This document shows, piece after piece, positions 1 through 13,082 of a DNA stretch of 64,000 nt; the first letter of the stretch is position 1; the number at the start of each line of letters is the position of its first letter. The stretch lies in contig CAADRB010000011.1 of assembly GCA_900708905.1 (NCBI GenBank), positions 2,133,263 to 2,197,262 on the forward strand, given 5' to 3'. The notes below the pieces were generated by a model that was not told the DNA's origin, did no database searches, and saw nothing but the letters and a program-made list of their open reading frames with translations. Made by a program: the position numbers and the translations under genes. The stretch is from Hymenolepis diminuta (Eukaryota; Platyhelminthes; Cestoda; Cyclophyllidea; Hymenolepididae).

Positions 1-1397
1 CTGTATTTTGTGCGTGACTCATAACTTGGTCTTCAAATTATTTATTGATTAGTTATTGATTATCCAACTCCTGCTTATCAAGATGTGTTACAACTTTCAT
101 GCTCATCCTAGTTAACTAATTTCTTTCAAAGATATTAAGTCGAGTTTTACTAATGCTATAATATGTAACTATTACCATGAAAAAGAAGAAAATCTCTGGA
201 CGGATTTGTCAACATAGTTCGACTTGTAAATATGCAAATGAGGATTATTCTTTATATGTATTTGTATATATATCTTTAGATAAACTAAAATTGTGAAATA
301 TTTATCAAGCTTATTTATTAAGCACCTCATAAAAGGCAAATTAAATTGAGCACTATAGGGCATTGCACAAAATCTGTTGAGATTATTCATTGTGAAAAAA
401 TCAAATTTGACGGACAAATATTTGCAGGGGTCATATGTAGTACTTTTTCCAACACTATTTCCATAGTGAATGCTGAATTGCTGAATTCAAGGATTAATTG
501 ATTATATCTTACTATTTTTAATTTTACATAATCGGATAATTTTGAAATTACAAACTACTTTACAAACTACTGAGAAATTAACAACTATTTTATCAGTCTA
601 TTTATCAATTTTTCCAGACATCTAACTTTTCCCTACTGAGCCTTTTCCCATTAATGAGCCGGATCAAGAGTGTTAGGAGCAGACTCGTGACCTTGCTGGA
701 CCTAAGTTAAGTAAACACCCTTGACCGCTGAGTGAACCAATGGGGAAGCCGGAACACAGGAGATTATTGCGGCCATTGGCTAGATCAGGCCATATACTGA
801 GCTTTCTGCTGCCCCTCCTTGGCAGAGGTGTGTGGATATCAGGCGAACTGACCGTCTCCTCTCACAATTTATAATTTTTATGTGCTTCGGTCCCTATCTT
901 CTTCTTTCATAAATTCGAAAAACGTTATGCCATTTCACATTCACTTGCCTTTTCCATATGATGCACCCTAATAAAGCCCTATTTGGACCACATTACCTAC
1001 ATTATTCTTTACTTTACTTTATCGTAAACAAGGCTGAAAATTTTATAGTTCTCTAATAATGAAAAAAATTTAGTCACAATCTTTATCTCATTTTAATTTA
1101 GTTCGTTGAAGAAATATAAAGAGGTTCGATGGGCGATAACTAGGCAGAATCTTTCAATTTTATGTGGGGGACTCCTAAGTTATAGTGTAATTGATATAAT
1201 ACCAGATCGATATATTATTAATTAAATAAAGTAGAAAAAATGTTTTCGAACAGCTAGTCGAATTATTAACATATTTTAAACTCCTATTGACCAACGCATT
1301 AGATGCAGTCTATTGAAAGACTTGCGATCAGAACTACAAATCAAACTGCAGAACGTGCTATACTGTTTACTCGAAAAAAAGGAAAGTTCAAACCTAC
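1..1397. other. SARM1-like intron sequence with a tRNA-like SINE relic
   Basis: Lies beyond the donor of the 1398-1668 exon on the minus strand, so it is intron of the SARM1-like gene. No further SARM1 exon is recognisable. A visibly GC-richer patch at about 650-870 is the only structured part and includes a minus-strand tRNA-like stretch listed separately. Confidence 0.6.
655..740 (-). repeat. tRNA-derived SINE head relic
   Basis: Read on the minus strand: GGTTCACTCAGCGGTCAAGG resembles a tRNA A box, and about 35 bases on, GGTCACGAGTCTGCTCC resembles a B box. The A-box part matches GTGACTCAGCGGTTAGCA of the copy near 19.5 kb. It does not fold into a plausible tRNA and lies in a GC-richer island reaching to about 870. 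Confidence 0.4.
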
Positions 1398-1668
1398 CGA
1401 TTATTTGAGAGAATAGTGACTATAAGGAAGGCATAGTATTGGATTTCCTCATTCGAATGCATTGCCAACATAAACAACCAAACAAACGTGTTCCTTCGCA
1501 TCATTTCGTACTGATGATCCCTTCCTACTCGATGCAGCAAATTTGCCATTGTTTGCACGGCGTGTTTTACAGCTTCCGTGTCCTCTGATCGACACGCTCG
1601 AAAGACGTAGTCCAACCCGCCTTCCTCGATTAAATCCTGACAAGTATTTTCATTGTAATTTGTCATTT
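1398..1668 (-). CDS. SARM1: SARM1-like gene, ARM-repeat exon (internal, gene continues off the left edge)
   Basis: Exon of a SARM1-type protein (ARM-SAM-TIR NAD hydrolase that drives axon degeneration and innate signalling). The translation runs from CQDLIEEGGLDYVFRACRS through AVQTMANL and MMRRNTFVWLFMLAMHSNEE to YYAFLIVTILSNN. From memory of the family this matches the human ARM segment in which a CQ.L...GGLD motif is followed by a W-LFPLAF-type motif and a LAVAVLA.NK motif. Seen in sequence: acceptor TTTTAG just before 1668, donor GTAGGT at 1392-1397, length 271 bp. The exon begins with two bases that complete a codon started by the upstream exon (donor phase 1 at 5369), and it ends in phase 2. 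The methionine at 1666 is therefore internal, not a start. The ARM domain is known to hold TIR in check and bind NAD/NMN; whether the allosteric residues are kept cannot be judged here. The following exons (rest of ARM, SAM, TIR) are not in the window. Confidence 0.85.
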
Positions 1669-4600
1669 CTAAAATCGAAAATTTGTCTTTATATAGACTG
1701 TTTCATTCAAATAAACTTTGCAAATGTTCTGATTCAGCAGTAAAGTAATCGGTTAGAAGACGAAGTTATTCAAAGGCTTCGATTTGATGCATAAGAAAGA
1801 AAATTAATAGAGATCACATTGCTTTAATTATGATAACTCAAAAGAGTTAAGAAACTTTTGTTGAAAACGGTCCTATATATCGGTCAATTGATTGGGAGTT
1901 CATTGAGGTACTTTTAAGTGTTGGAGTTAAGATAACCAAGAGTTGATTAGACCAAAATGTATTCAAGGATACCACAGTGAGGATTGAAGCGAATGAGAGA
2001 GAGAGAAATAGAGAAGGGAGTGTGCTGAGGAAGAAGGGAGGTGAGAAGGAAGCGTCGGAGCCGATAACAAGCATGCCTTATTATTGAGTGGAAAACAAAG
2101 ATAGCTTTATACGAGTCACTTGGGTAAGGAACCACGAGAACATGAGCGCAGATGTGCTTTTTAGGTGGAACGAGGCGGTTATAAAAAGGAGGAAATCAGT
2201 GGGTGCGTTTAGACGACAAGTAGGGGTCATGTGTCATAGAGATATAAAAGACGTCACTCCAGGTTCGTGGACGAAAAACCGAAGTATTGCTATAGTGAAT
2301 GCAAATGAAAAGTATTTCTGGAAATGCATAGAGAATTTTCCTTCATAAGTAACCTTTGCATAGCTTAGTATAGTGAAGCTAGAAAAGCGATTTTTGTAAA
2401 CTTCTGTTCTGCAAAACATTTAAATGACTTGAACTTTTTAAATACTTTTCTTAGACAGTCAAGTAGATTTTGTAAAATTTTGAGCTTTGCCATTTACTAT
2501 TTCTGAAATTGGAAGATAGGATTGGGTGTCTATTTTTGGTGAAAAATAAGACAATATTATGAGTAATTCGATTTTTTATTTGAATAATTTTAAAGTACAA
2601 CTTGATAACAATTATTAACTTTGCATATTTTTATGCAAGGCATAATTAATTGACAATTTATTAGTCGAGAATAATAGAAATATTCTAAAGTAAACGTACA
2701 GGGGAATTAAAGTACTTATTACAATTTTTTGCTTTAGTCATCTTAACGACAAAATATAAATTAAAAATGTTACTTAATTATGGAACTTAATTAAAGAACA
2801 ATAGAGCGGTAATTTAAATTATGTGCTTTGTCCTTATAAGCAACTCTTCTAGCTAAGATAATTTAATTGCTTCCTTTCAAAAGTAAATATTTGTTGTGTA
2901 GTAAAGGGGATCTATTTTAATGGCTTTTAAAGCGAATCTTTTGAAAAATGGTTATGACTCACAACTCTCATTCAATTTTTATTCGAAAAGCAGACTTTGT
3001 AAACTTGTAGACAGATTAACTGATGAGCTTGTTTAGAGATTTTTGAGTCGCAAGGATAACGTCCCTCATTTCTTAGATTATCTAATTTTCATTTGAGAAA
3101 CCTTTATCACCAACATTAGCAGTCGTTTTAATGAAAAAACTAATGTTCAGTAGACATTCTTTCATTAATTTAATTACAAAGTGGTTGTCTTAAACTTAAG
3201 GACATTTCCTCAAACAGAATAGTAATCATAAAGTCACTGAAAGGAGGAGGACTCATTTTGTGGAAGAGAAAGGCTTTCTAAAGTAAATAATCTGGTAATT
3301 TTTTAAAGAATATGAATTTATTTGATGATTTGGGAATTGTGCAAGTTTCCGTAACATATATTTCAGACATTTGAATAGATCTGATAACTTTTAAAACCCG
3401 TAAGTTCAGTTTTAAAAGGTTTAATTAGGTAATATATGCTAAATAAGGTGATTTTTCTGGATTGCCTCTTGTTTATTTAATAATTCTTTTTACCACTCTG
3501 AGAGGTCGTTTTAAGGACCGGACAAAAGATAATAATAAATCAAGCTGTTATTTGTTAGACTTTTATTCATCATTTTGTTTATTAAATGACTGCCTCAAGC
3601 GGACATTCTTTTGAAAAATCAACATATAAATGAACATTAAAACTCATTCTTAAGTAAAGTGTTTTAGAAGGCAAAAAATATATCTCGTTATAAATAAAGG
3701 TATTAAACTAATCAGGGGTCAAAACAGTTGTGCACATTATCGGATGTCTTTACAATTCATTTTAAACTTACGAACGAATTAAAAATCACATTGACGTGTA
3801 ACACAAATTGAAGCGCATTTATCGAAATCGTTGCCGCACTTTGAACAGTTTGCTTGTAGTTGCAAGACCACTCAAATTTATGGCTAACATACTGAAGACC
3901 GTTGAAATAAGTTGCTTCTTAGATACCTCACCATGTTCACATCACTATTCGCCAATATCTTTCATACATCCTTATCTGAACTCAGGGGTTTATTAACAAC
4001 CGATTTTTGAAGCTGGAAAATTTAATCAGATTAACTGATGATTAACTTTTAAACAGCTTCATGTCAGAAATTGCAACTTGATATGAATCGCAAATTGATG
4101 GGCCAAATTTGTTTTTTTAGGAACCATCTATCAATCATATTAACCCAGAGGTTAAATTTACATGATCAGAAGTACTTACAAAGGGGGAAGAAGTTGAAAC
4201 AAATGAAATATTTATCATTGTTGTCTGTTATAATTACCGCTTTTCGTTGATTAATATTTCCATCATAATTTGTGGGCACGCAATATTATCCTCGACGATG
4301 TTAATTAGATGGATTGTCATGAAGTGTGATAGACTATGCAAAATAAATAAATTCATTTAATATGTCCCATTTTTATCATTTTATAAATCCTTTTTCATCA
4401 ATAAAAAGTACACATTTAACTAAACGAATCTAATTAAATTACCTTGTTATTTCTTTCAAAGTAGATTTTGCAAATGCAAATAGACATTTTGATGCAAATT
4501 AAAAAGTCAATGCGAATTTTTTGAGTTTCTGATTATTTAAATATAATTGAATTTAGAGTGATTCTGATCTGTCGACCGGATCGCTATCACCTTTATTATC

Positions 4601-5368
4601 ACATTTGGGTTTATAAACAATTTCATTGAAAATGAATTTCAAATCAGTGAACACAGGTTTAAGAAAATCTTTCACTTTTATCTCGAAGAATTTCATATAG
4701 TTGCAAATTTGCGTATTTTTGCGCGATATAACTGATTTGACGTAAGAGAAGCATTGAATTTGGTCCAAAATATTAAAGAAATAGATATTATAAGTGAAAA
4801 TTTAATCAAATATTAAAATGATACAAATGTAAGCCCACTTGGAGATGCAGAAAAACAGAAGTTGAAGTTCAAGAATTTCTCAGCTATTGATGGACATTAT
4901 TATGACCACTAATGACGATTACAAGTCCAGATCATATTTTGTGCAAAATTGGAATAGTTTTACCGATTTATTTAATGCATATATCAGAATATTTATTTAG
5001 GCTGCTAGGTAGCCTAAGGCAGAAACCTATTATTGAGATATCCACCTTTTATATATAAATCTCTGGAGTGGTCTTCTCGCATTGTATAGCCTGTAGCAAA
5101 CTGTTATCTAAGAAGGCTGCTCTTGCATTGCTTAATACTAACTGAAGCTAAAATCCTACCTAAAACTCTTATCTTCTTCGAGAAAAGTTTGTGCTGAGGA
5201 TTATTCAACGAAGTTTCCAAGGGAAGCAAGCCCATTTAAAAATCTCTATTGAATGTACAAATATATTACAAAATTCAGTAACTATTGCAAAAAAAATTAC
5301 TCAGAGAATAAAGGACACATCTAAAATCAATTTTCGGGTTGGTAAAATATCAACCAATCAGAACTCAC
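1669..5368. other. SARM1-like intron with one dispersed repeat copy
   Basis: 3.7-kb intron between two ARM-region exons. The only structured part is a repeat copy with a GA-rich start (about 1990-2350). An 86-codon frame within that copy has no recognisable protein character. The remainder is AT-rich with nothing I can name. Confidence 0.6.
1985..2350 (+). repeat. Dispersed repeat family A, copy 1
   Basis: It begins with a GA-rich tract (GAGAGAGAGAGAAATAGAGA), continues ATTGAGTGGAAAACAAAG, then GAGCGCAGATGTGCTTTTTA, and closes TCTGGAAATGCATAGAGAAT. The same order of blocks recurs at 31968-32290 (GAGTGGAAATACAAGGA, CAGTGGAGATGTACTTTTAA, TTTGGAAATGCATAGAGAGT). Both copies are on the plus strand. 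Family unknown. Confidence 0.55.
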
Positions 5369-5666
5369 TTTCAATAAGAGCCATGAATTCACTGTTCAAC
5401 TCGCGATCCTGTGCTGCATCTTTACCCTTTGCCATGAGGAGACGTACGGCACGTCGCAGTTTATCTCCCGGAGGTACATTATTTTCTTTATTCTGAGTTC
5501 TTGCGAAAACCCTATCGTTTAATCCGTCGGGATCTTCACCTCCCGGTGCTGAGCATAATGGTTGAGCTGTTGAAGATTCGGAAATAGGACAGGAGCAGAA
5601 GGCCTCCAATATTGGAACTCCAACTGAACTATTCAGGGCGGCATCTAGGCCAACTTCATTGACCAG
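5369..5666 (-). CDS. SARM1: SARM1-like gene, exon preceding the ARM block
   Basis: Translation starts LVNEVGLDAALNSSVG, passes a Cys/Ser/Gly/Pro-rich stretch (CSCPISESST.., PGGEDPDGLND) and ends KLRRAVRLLMAKGKDAAQ..ELNSEFMALIE. Acceptor TTTTCCAG lies at 5667 and above; donor GTGAGT is at 5363-5368. The 298-bp exon starts in phase 0 and ends in phase 1, so it joins the 1398-1668 exon exactly (GAA-A + AA-ATG gives E-K-M). The joined reading FMALIEKMTNYNENTCQ parallels the segment leading into the ETCQ..V..GGLD part of known SARM1. The Cys/Gly-rich stretch looks like a loop inserted between helices and is not something I recall from vertebrate SARM1. If translation were simply read through, a stop would follow 3 codons after the donor, which supports splicing here. 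Confidence 0.8.
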
Positions 5667-6587
5667 CTGGAAAATTAGCCATTATAATACTTTAAGTTCT
5701 TAATACGGAAAATTATTTAAAGTATATAAGAAAATCATTTTGACAAAAACAAATTTCGTTATTTTGATAAAATTTAATAAAGGACTTTCAATTTAAAATA
5801 TTTTGTGGTTAGATTTTTAGCAGTAGTTTAATATCTGCTTTCTCGAAATAACTTACTAGAAAATGCTAAAACATATTTAAAATCCATTTCTTGTTTACCA
5901 AAAACAATTACAATAATAAACATAACAGAAAATGGCAGCCCCAATGTCAATGTGATAAAGTTTCTTGTTTCTGACTGAATTATTATTATGAACATGTTAA
6001 ATAAATGAGAAATAATCGAAATGCATCAGACATTTTAATACCTAATCACCAGACGAATTTTCACCTGACTTTTTGGCCGAATTTTCATTATTTACAAATT
6101 AAAACATATAAAAACGGTATCCAATATATTTGTATTAACGGTCTGGGCTCAGTGAAACGAAATTTAAGCTCTAGCTTAAGAGCAGTGATAAAATAATATA
6201 TTATAAGGTGCGAAATATTGGATTTATTTAAACGGGTCAAACCTGATATTGGGTGAGAATTACCTTTTATTTCACTATCCCATATTTTACATTATTTCTT
6301 AATATTGGGAACGGCTAATGAACGGGTTATTTGACTGCCCAATATTATTATGACAACTTGTATATAATTCTATTTTCACAATGATATTTAAAATTATATT
6401 GTCAGAAACATTCATAATATGGAATAAAATACGAACTATTTCAATTTATTATAAAATTAAAAATAGTAAGATTAACTAATTTATTTTAAAATTTGCATAT
6501 TATCTATATAAGATGACCGAATATTAAATAAAAGGCCGTCATGAATATCATATTAATTAATTACAAACAAATTTAAATAGCATTTAC
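5667..6587. other. SARM1-like intron, featureless
   Basis: 0.9-kb AT-rich intron. Nothing recognised apart from the flanking splice sites. Confidence 0.65.
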
Positions 6588-6713
6588 CTGTTTCAGTAGC
6601 CGAAGGTAGGCAAGGTTAGTCCTCTTCTTGACTTGTTTGAACCGAAATCCAATTTCACTTGATGAGGAGCTGATCAAAGTGCTATTCTCTTGTGGAAGAT
6701 AGGTCTCTAATCT
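6588..6713 (-). CDS. SARM1: SARM1-like gene, 42-codon internal exon
   Basis: This short exon would be missed by an ORF scan. On the minus strand it has acceptor CTATTCCAG, then exactly 126 bp reading RLETYLPQENSTLISS.. to KKRTNLAYLRLLKQ, then donor GTAAATG. It is phase 0 at both ends. It therefore joins the upstream exon ending ..QIENYCQ and the downstream exon starting LVNEVGLD without disturbing the frame. The composition (KK-R-..LAYLRLLKQLVNEVGLD) is helical and suits the start of the ARM solenoid, just after the N-terminal disordered part. Support is from splice signals, open frame and phase agreement; homology of this exon alone is weak. Confidence 0.75.
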
Positions 6714-9700
6714 CTGGAATAGGAATAACAAGAAAAGATTAATTACTTCTAAAGCTTTTAAATTGAAATACAGAACGAAAAATCTATATAAATAACAATC
6801 AAGACTTGAAAAGACAGTTGAATTGTTTTATACTCCTTATCGAAAATGTTATAAAATGTGAAAAAAGTATATCCACCTTTAGTATGAAAAGAGGTCCATT
6901 CGGAAATGAATAGGAACAAACCAAAAAATGGCACAAAAATAACAGATTTGATCATGAAAATATGATATTTATAAATGGTTGCTAAGTAGTAAATGGAATG
7001 AAACATATTTCCGATAATCGTAAATGTTATCTAAGGTCAGCGGTTTATAAAACATTCTCTCCTAAATATTTTTCGAATATAAATGTGCTACCATTAGAAT
7101 GAAAAGAATAAATTTAAAAGTAAGATTTTCTAGTTTATTCAAAATTATTAAGATATTTGAATAAATTCTTTAAATATAGTGAAATTGTTTTATTTGTTGA
7201 TTTAATTCGCTATTCAGCAATGTATTTTTATTTTAAAAAACGAAAGTACAAGCCCCGACCATTAATTTTTCACTAGAAAATATTTCATGATAAGTTTAAA
7301 ACAAACGAGTCACCACGGTCTCTGTCCTTTCAAGAAGATAACTTTTGTAGTTTATTTCCCATCTCTTAGCACAACTTTAATTAATATCAGAGACAGACCG
7401 TATAAGCAAGTAAACAATATTCACAAATATTTTTTTCGTAAAGGCAAAAAATACAGCAGTAAAATATAAATCAAAATTCAATTTTCACTATTTTCTCTCC
7501 TTAAGAATCTTTCCTCCAAATAATCTGGATGACAGGAACCCTCATTTTTCTGGCCTTATTAGGAATCTCTTACTTATTAAGTTAGATAGTCGAAAATAAA
7601 ATTAAATTTTTAGTGATCAGTGCTCAGATTTTTGTACAATGAAAAGCGGTTTAAGGAGATTTGGTTTTACATAGATAATGATTGTGATAACTATGACGAC
7701 ACACCAATTGAAATAAATGATAGTGCAATTAGAAAAGAGTATATGCTCATAATCCTTCATCGAGCGTCTCCTTCTGTCTAATTAATGCTTTGATAACTCT
7801 AGTTGTCTAAAAGACATTTAGAACACTTGCTTGAGAGAGTATGCTAAGGATTCATCGCAGAAGGGAAACGGACGTTAAGTGCCACCGAAAAAGGCTTTAT
7901 AAGAAACTTTTGGGGACTAAAAGGTAACATATTTACCACAACTTTATTGAAATTCAAACTTCCAGGCATGTACGAATCTTAAAAAAGGTCAAACCAACAG
8001 CATGCAGAAGCAAAATGAATGTTCTAAGAGAAAAATGGCAAAATGTAGACTTGACATTCTATTAAGAAATCGAAACTTTATTGGTGAACATCAATCATAT
8101 CACATCAATTCACAAAGATATAATCGCCATATATTCTTATCATATATACTGGAAACAAGTAGCTAATCAAAGTTGATACAGGTCAGTTAGAATATGACGA
8201 TTGGAAAATACGCATGCAGAACAGCAATTTAGTGAATTTGATAGACAAAGTAACTATTAATCAACAATATCAGACAGAATATTCCAGAACATCTGATGCG
8301 ACATTTCAAAAGCTCAATGTTTCATTAAGCATCACAAACCATGAGAATTAAATGTTCTTTTCGCTCCCACGGTGATATGTAATTATTAAATGTGAACTCA
8401 GGAAAGAACGAGTTATTAAATTTCTGTTTATATAAGGCCATATAATTTTAAAGTGAACTTGAATGACGCTACCTTTCTAACATAGGAAATTCCAGTGACC
8501 ACTTTCTTACGCAATTGGCACGAGATTAATAAATTATAAGCGAAAGAATACGCTTATCCTTGAAGACGGATACCTAATATACTTTTAGAACCATCAAGTT
8601 TAATTCTTAGTTGCAACCAAATAGAATGTCCTCGAAAAATAACTGCTAAGAGAGCAACATAAAAATTAAAATTTCATGACGGGAATCCCAAACTTTCACT
8701 TTCCCTTCCTTTTAGTAAATTTATCATTGAGATCAGTATAATTCCTTGTCCAAATTTTCTTTAAGGACTTACCTTAATAAATGTATTTTCAAACCGTACT
8801 GATAATAATACACGTTAAGCAAAAGTGAATGCAATATTAAGAGTTTCATTGGGATGAAATCTAGTAAGCTGTCTATTCTAGCATCAAATAGGTGTTCTCA
8901 GCTGTTAAAGGAAATCACTGCATCAGTATGGCATAATCAATCACGCATTTCGATCAACTTTTTCATAAGCTCTGAACATCACGGATATTAACTCATCCTG
9001 TCACATAGGAATAAAATTCATGAAATGTAAACATTGTAATATCGCCCATTGAGGTTAATGGGCACGGTGAGGAAACAAGAACACCCTTTTGATGCTCAGA
9101 CATTTTTATTTATCACTTTCTTACCCCTCTTCTTCACACTGCATGAGATTTTTTCCTATGTTTCGATATTTACCATAACTAAAAGTCGTAAAAATTGTTG
9201 CAATTTTCCAGAAAAAAATTTTTACTCTGGTACTGATCATGACTTTGTAGAAAACTTTAATATATACGTATTTTGACAATCTTGTTACGGATTGCGGTGT
9301 TTAATTAATTGCTTGATGCTGAACCTGTTATCATGAAACAACGATAGTTAAGAGCTCAAGTGTATCTTTAAGAGGCCTTGTAAAATACAAGTGAGAAATA
9401 TTTCTTGGGGTCTTGTTGTGTTTTATCAAACTCAAACATTTCTCATTTTTAACACGTGCTTGTAAAAAAAGCAAAAACAGAACTAGTAATCTTGAGAGAA
9501 AATTTGAATTGAAGTTTAATTTTTAGAGAAAGGACAACGATCTAATCATTCTCTTATTCCCTTCTGAGACATTTGAGCAATCTTTTCAATCCTCATTTAA
9601 ATAAAAAATTAAATATAACTATATGTTTTTGATCTCACCAATGCTCGATCATTGAACAGTCACCTCAGCTATAATACAACTTGGCAGTATATTTTTCGAT

Positions 9701-12666
9701 TACTGCTTCTGCCAGCTAGTACCTGGGAATGAAGTTCTTTCATTACCATGTTATTGACTACCTGATAGGCCTAATTAATATCTAATATCACCTTGTATAT
9801 AAATAAAGTAATAAAGAGAAACTTTCGCCGGATTACAATTATTCTCTTTTCCTCAATTTTGGTCTAAGGAAGCGAAGTCTTGATGGGCTACATACCGTCA
9901 TATCGGAGGCGACATGGACGTGTAGGCTATAAATTAGATGTAAAACTTATTTTTGAAACATAATATCCCCTTCAAATTTTTAAGAACTTGCCATTAGTAC
10001 GGTTTTGTTATTTAGAGATTCGTTCCTGATTTCCAGCTGAACGCGACCACATCAACGTTCCCAAATCGTCACACTAATTGAAGAAAGTATGTCATCAAAT
10101 ACTAGTGGAAAAAAATTTGATGGCTTATCTCAAAATCTATTGATCATTCCACGAAATTCTTAAATTTTTAAAATAAACTATACCTTGATCACTCTAAAAA
10201 TATTAAAAAAGAGGTATATTGCTTAATTGTGTTTTTCTTCCAAAAGTTGATTTACAATTAATTTCCTTAACACTTCAAATTAATTTAAAATATGGTCATA
10301 TTAAACAGACGTGTTATCTGAGTAACTGTTTTTTTAATTATTAAGTCCATATGATCGAAAAATGATCGTTTAATATTCGGATTAAAAATACGATTAGGAT
10401 ATAAAAATACATAACTTTAAATATTACAATTACCAAATAGAGAGGAAAGCAACATATGTCTTTCCAAAAAGTAGGAATATCTCTGGCGCTTGAGCTTCAG
10501 TTCACGCCTCTTTGTCCTTAACATCTTTAGGATTCGTGAGAAGTTCAGTTCTATTGGAGACTAGTTCTCAAAATATTTGGGAAAAATTGTGCTAATTTTC
10601 ATGAATGGAGATGTGAATTCTCTTTTAGCTTCACGATCACATATTTCATCATCCGGCTCAAAGTTGTCTCAGGTCTTGAAATTAGGTGAATTTAAAGAAT
10701 GAATGGTCGTATCACTCCCAACTTCCTTTCAGCATACAATATTTACAGATTTGAAACCAGCTAATGTGTTTAACCTAGCAGAGCTAATTGAGCTGTGTTC
10801 ATTTATTTTTTATGATTCTGTATTGAAGTACTTGGCTATTTGCTCAATAGGTGTAATTAAAATAATTAAAAATGAAAGAAATTATATTTTAATAAGTTTT
10901 AACATCATTATTTTACGGAATCTTAGTCTAGAATGAGAACCATAACTCCATGACGTAAGAATAAAAGCATTAAATTTGAGACTAAGCGACAAGCAATTTC
11001 ATTAAAGTATACGCATAAATTTCAAAATAAAATGCTGTTTTAAACTTATATAATGTTTTTGCTTGGAAGAAAAAATGAAATTGTCGGTAAAATTGAAATT
11101 CACATGAAAAAAAATTCCGCTGGTATAAAAAATTTAAATCTCAGTTTATTGTAGCTAAACTTTGTAAATGGATAACTACCCAATCTTTAAACTACTCCGA
11201 TATAAGATGCAGTCTTTCTTCTGATGTTGACAAAATTAGAACTGGTCTGTGAAATATGACAACGAAATAAAATGTGAGTGAATGAATATCTTCTTTAAAG
11301 AACCACTGCGAATTTTCTCCAGTCGCCCTGAATTAGTTTATCAGGTATCCTGAAGGTATTAAGAACAACCAAATGCTATGCCTTTCTTTTCTTTTCCGTT
11401 AATGATTGTGTTATTTAAAGCTTTGCATCTCCATGTCTGTTCCTAGTTTAAAAAGCTGTTTAAGTTATAGAATGATCAAATAATATATAAATCCTGTAAT
11501 CATGAAATCTAAATGGGTGTTTTCTTCATAACTGCATATTCACTGAATTTAAGTCTAAATTAATAAAGGGGTAATAGAAATCAGCAAAATGAATAAAAGA
11601 ACAAGGTAAATGTTAAGAAAAACTGACAGTACCTTTTATCTGTTTTTAACGCCAAATATTCGAGAGCCATATTTAAAATACCCTAAAAGTTACGATCCTA
11701 TTGAGCGACCTGTGAATATTTGGTCACACATTTTGAATGAATACAAATTTTTGTTTTCTTATATTGAAATGAAGGTTTCTCAAAAAAGATCATGCGACTT
11801 AACAGCATGATTTTTAATAATTAAATCTTAGCGTTTACTAGTTAATAATTTTGCAACTCTAAACATTTTAGTGATTTTACTGCCTGATCTTTTAAACTTA
11901 TCGAGCAGAATACTCTTGAGTATCTCAAGATCTCTGCAAAACGAGGCGCAAATCACAATGACAGCCGCACAGAACTTTCTGATTTCAAAACCCAATCTTC
12001 AAATTTCATCTAATATTCTCTGTATGCTATGCCCTTATTGATAGTTGTAAACTCTCTTCCCATTTCCTTTCTTTGATAGAAACTTTCGATCAAATTTCAT
12101 CAAGTAAGTACAAGCAAACATGTCCGTAATACTGGATTGGATCACTTTAAAATTGAGACTGCCTTTGCACTAATATTTCTTAATTTTTCCTATTTAGTTC
12201 TTAGAAAATCAAACCTTTTTGATCAAACATTGCAATAGGAAAAAGTCCAAGAGATTCATAATGATAGAATTCGACTCAGTATCAGTGTCAGTACCGTTCA
12301 GATTCAGAGATCTTAAAAATTATCTTTATGGTTTACCGAATTTCAAATGTTCAAGTTAATGAATGGTGCAAACCAATTTTTAAATAAATTTTCAAGTAGT
12401 GGCACTGGTTTCCTAAGAAAGTACATCTATAGTATCATGTACATGTAAATATTGTTGGGAAATTCTCCTGTGTTTTTAATAGACATTATCTCCATTTGTA
12501 CGTAAAGAATAGGTCTATTTAAACAAAAATTTAATAAATTAGGAAGAAATGAAGAAAACTGTGAAAAATAGAAGAATCAAATTTTCAATCTATTTTTATT
12601 TTTGGGGTTGCATACTTTTAGAGATAGCAGATTAATAAAATGATGGAGCAAATATCATAAACTTAC
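6714..12666. other. SARM1-like large intron, no recognised content
   Basis: About 6 kb between the Ser/Thr-rich exon and the 42-codon exon. All open frames are short and Phe/Ile/Tyr/Lys-rich, as expected by chance in AT-rich DNA. No transposon protein or tRNA-like stretch was recognised. Confidence 0.6.
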
Positions 12667-13082
12667 CTGACAGTAGTTTTCAATTTGTTCCAACATCGAT
12701 TCGGAGACGTTGCTCTGTTGAAATAGGTTCTGCATTTCAGCAATATTTTCTACTACTTTTGACGACGAATCTATCAAACGACTACGGCTACTTGTTGCAG
12801 ACCCAGAAAAGCTGCTCTTTGTTGAAGTTGAATGTACGGAAACTGTCTTCATGCCATCCATTGTTGTCAATGATGAAGAGGCGACCGTTTTTGACGTCTT
12901 TATCGACGTCGATTTTGAAGTTGCGGAAGTAGTGGTTTGTAAAGAACCACCACATCGAGAGGGAAAACGTACAGTCTCCAGAGGTGGTGATATAGACGGA
13001 TAAGTAATGTTCATATCAGCGGAATCAGGGCTTGAATTTCGATGGAAACGGTCTGGAAGATGGTAGTTTATACCTTTGAAAA
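12667..13082 (-). CDS. SARM1: SARM1-like gene, Ser/Thr-rich N-terminal exon
   Basis: The open frame reads FKGINYHLPDRFHRNSS.. then a long Ser/Thr/Lys tract (TSATSKSTSIKTSKTVASSS; STKSSFSGSATSSRSR) and ends with a helical piece VVENIAEMQNLFQQ..MLEQIENYCQ. Donor GTAAGT at 12661-12666 is canonical and phase 0. The best acceptor is TTTTTTCGTCGCAG ending at 13083, which leaves a 2-base split codon at the start; CTTCCAG a little further in is an alternative. A Ser-rich linker before the ARM domain, ending in a helix with M-Q/L-F residues, is known from arthropod SARM (Ect4), so the assignment is reasonable. It rests mainly on the exon chain downstream. The exon is internal by this reading: the start codon and any mitochondrial-type presequence were not found upstream. 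Confidence 0.65.

Noticed and set aside
2088..2348. 86-codon plus frame
   Set aside because: It lies entirely within repeat family A, and the second copy does not keep the frame.
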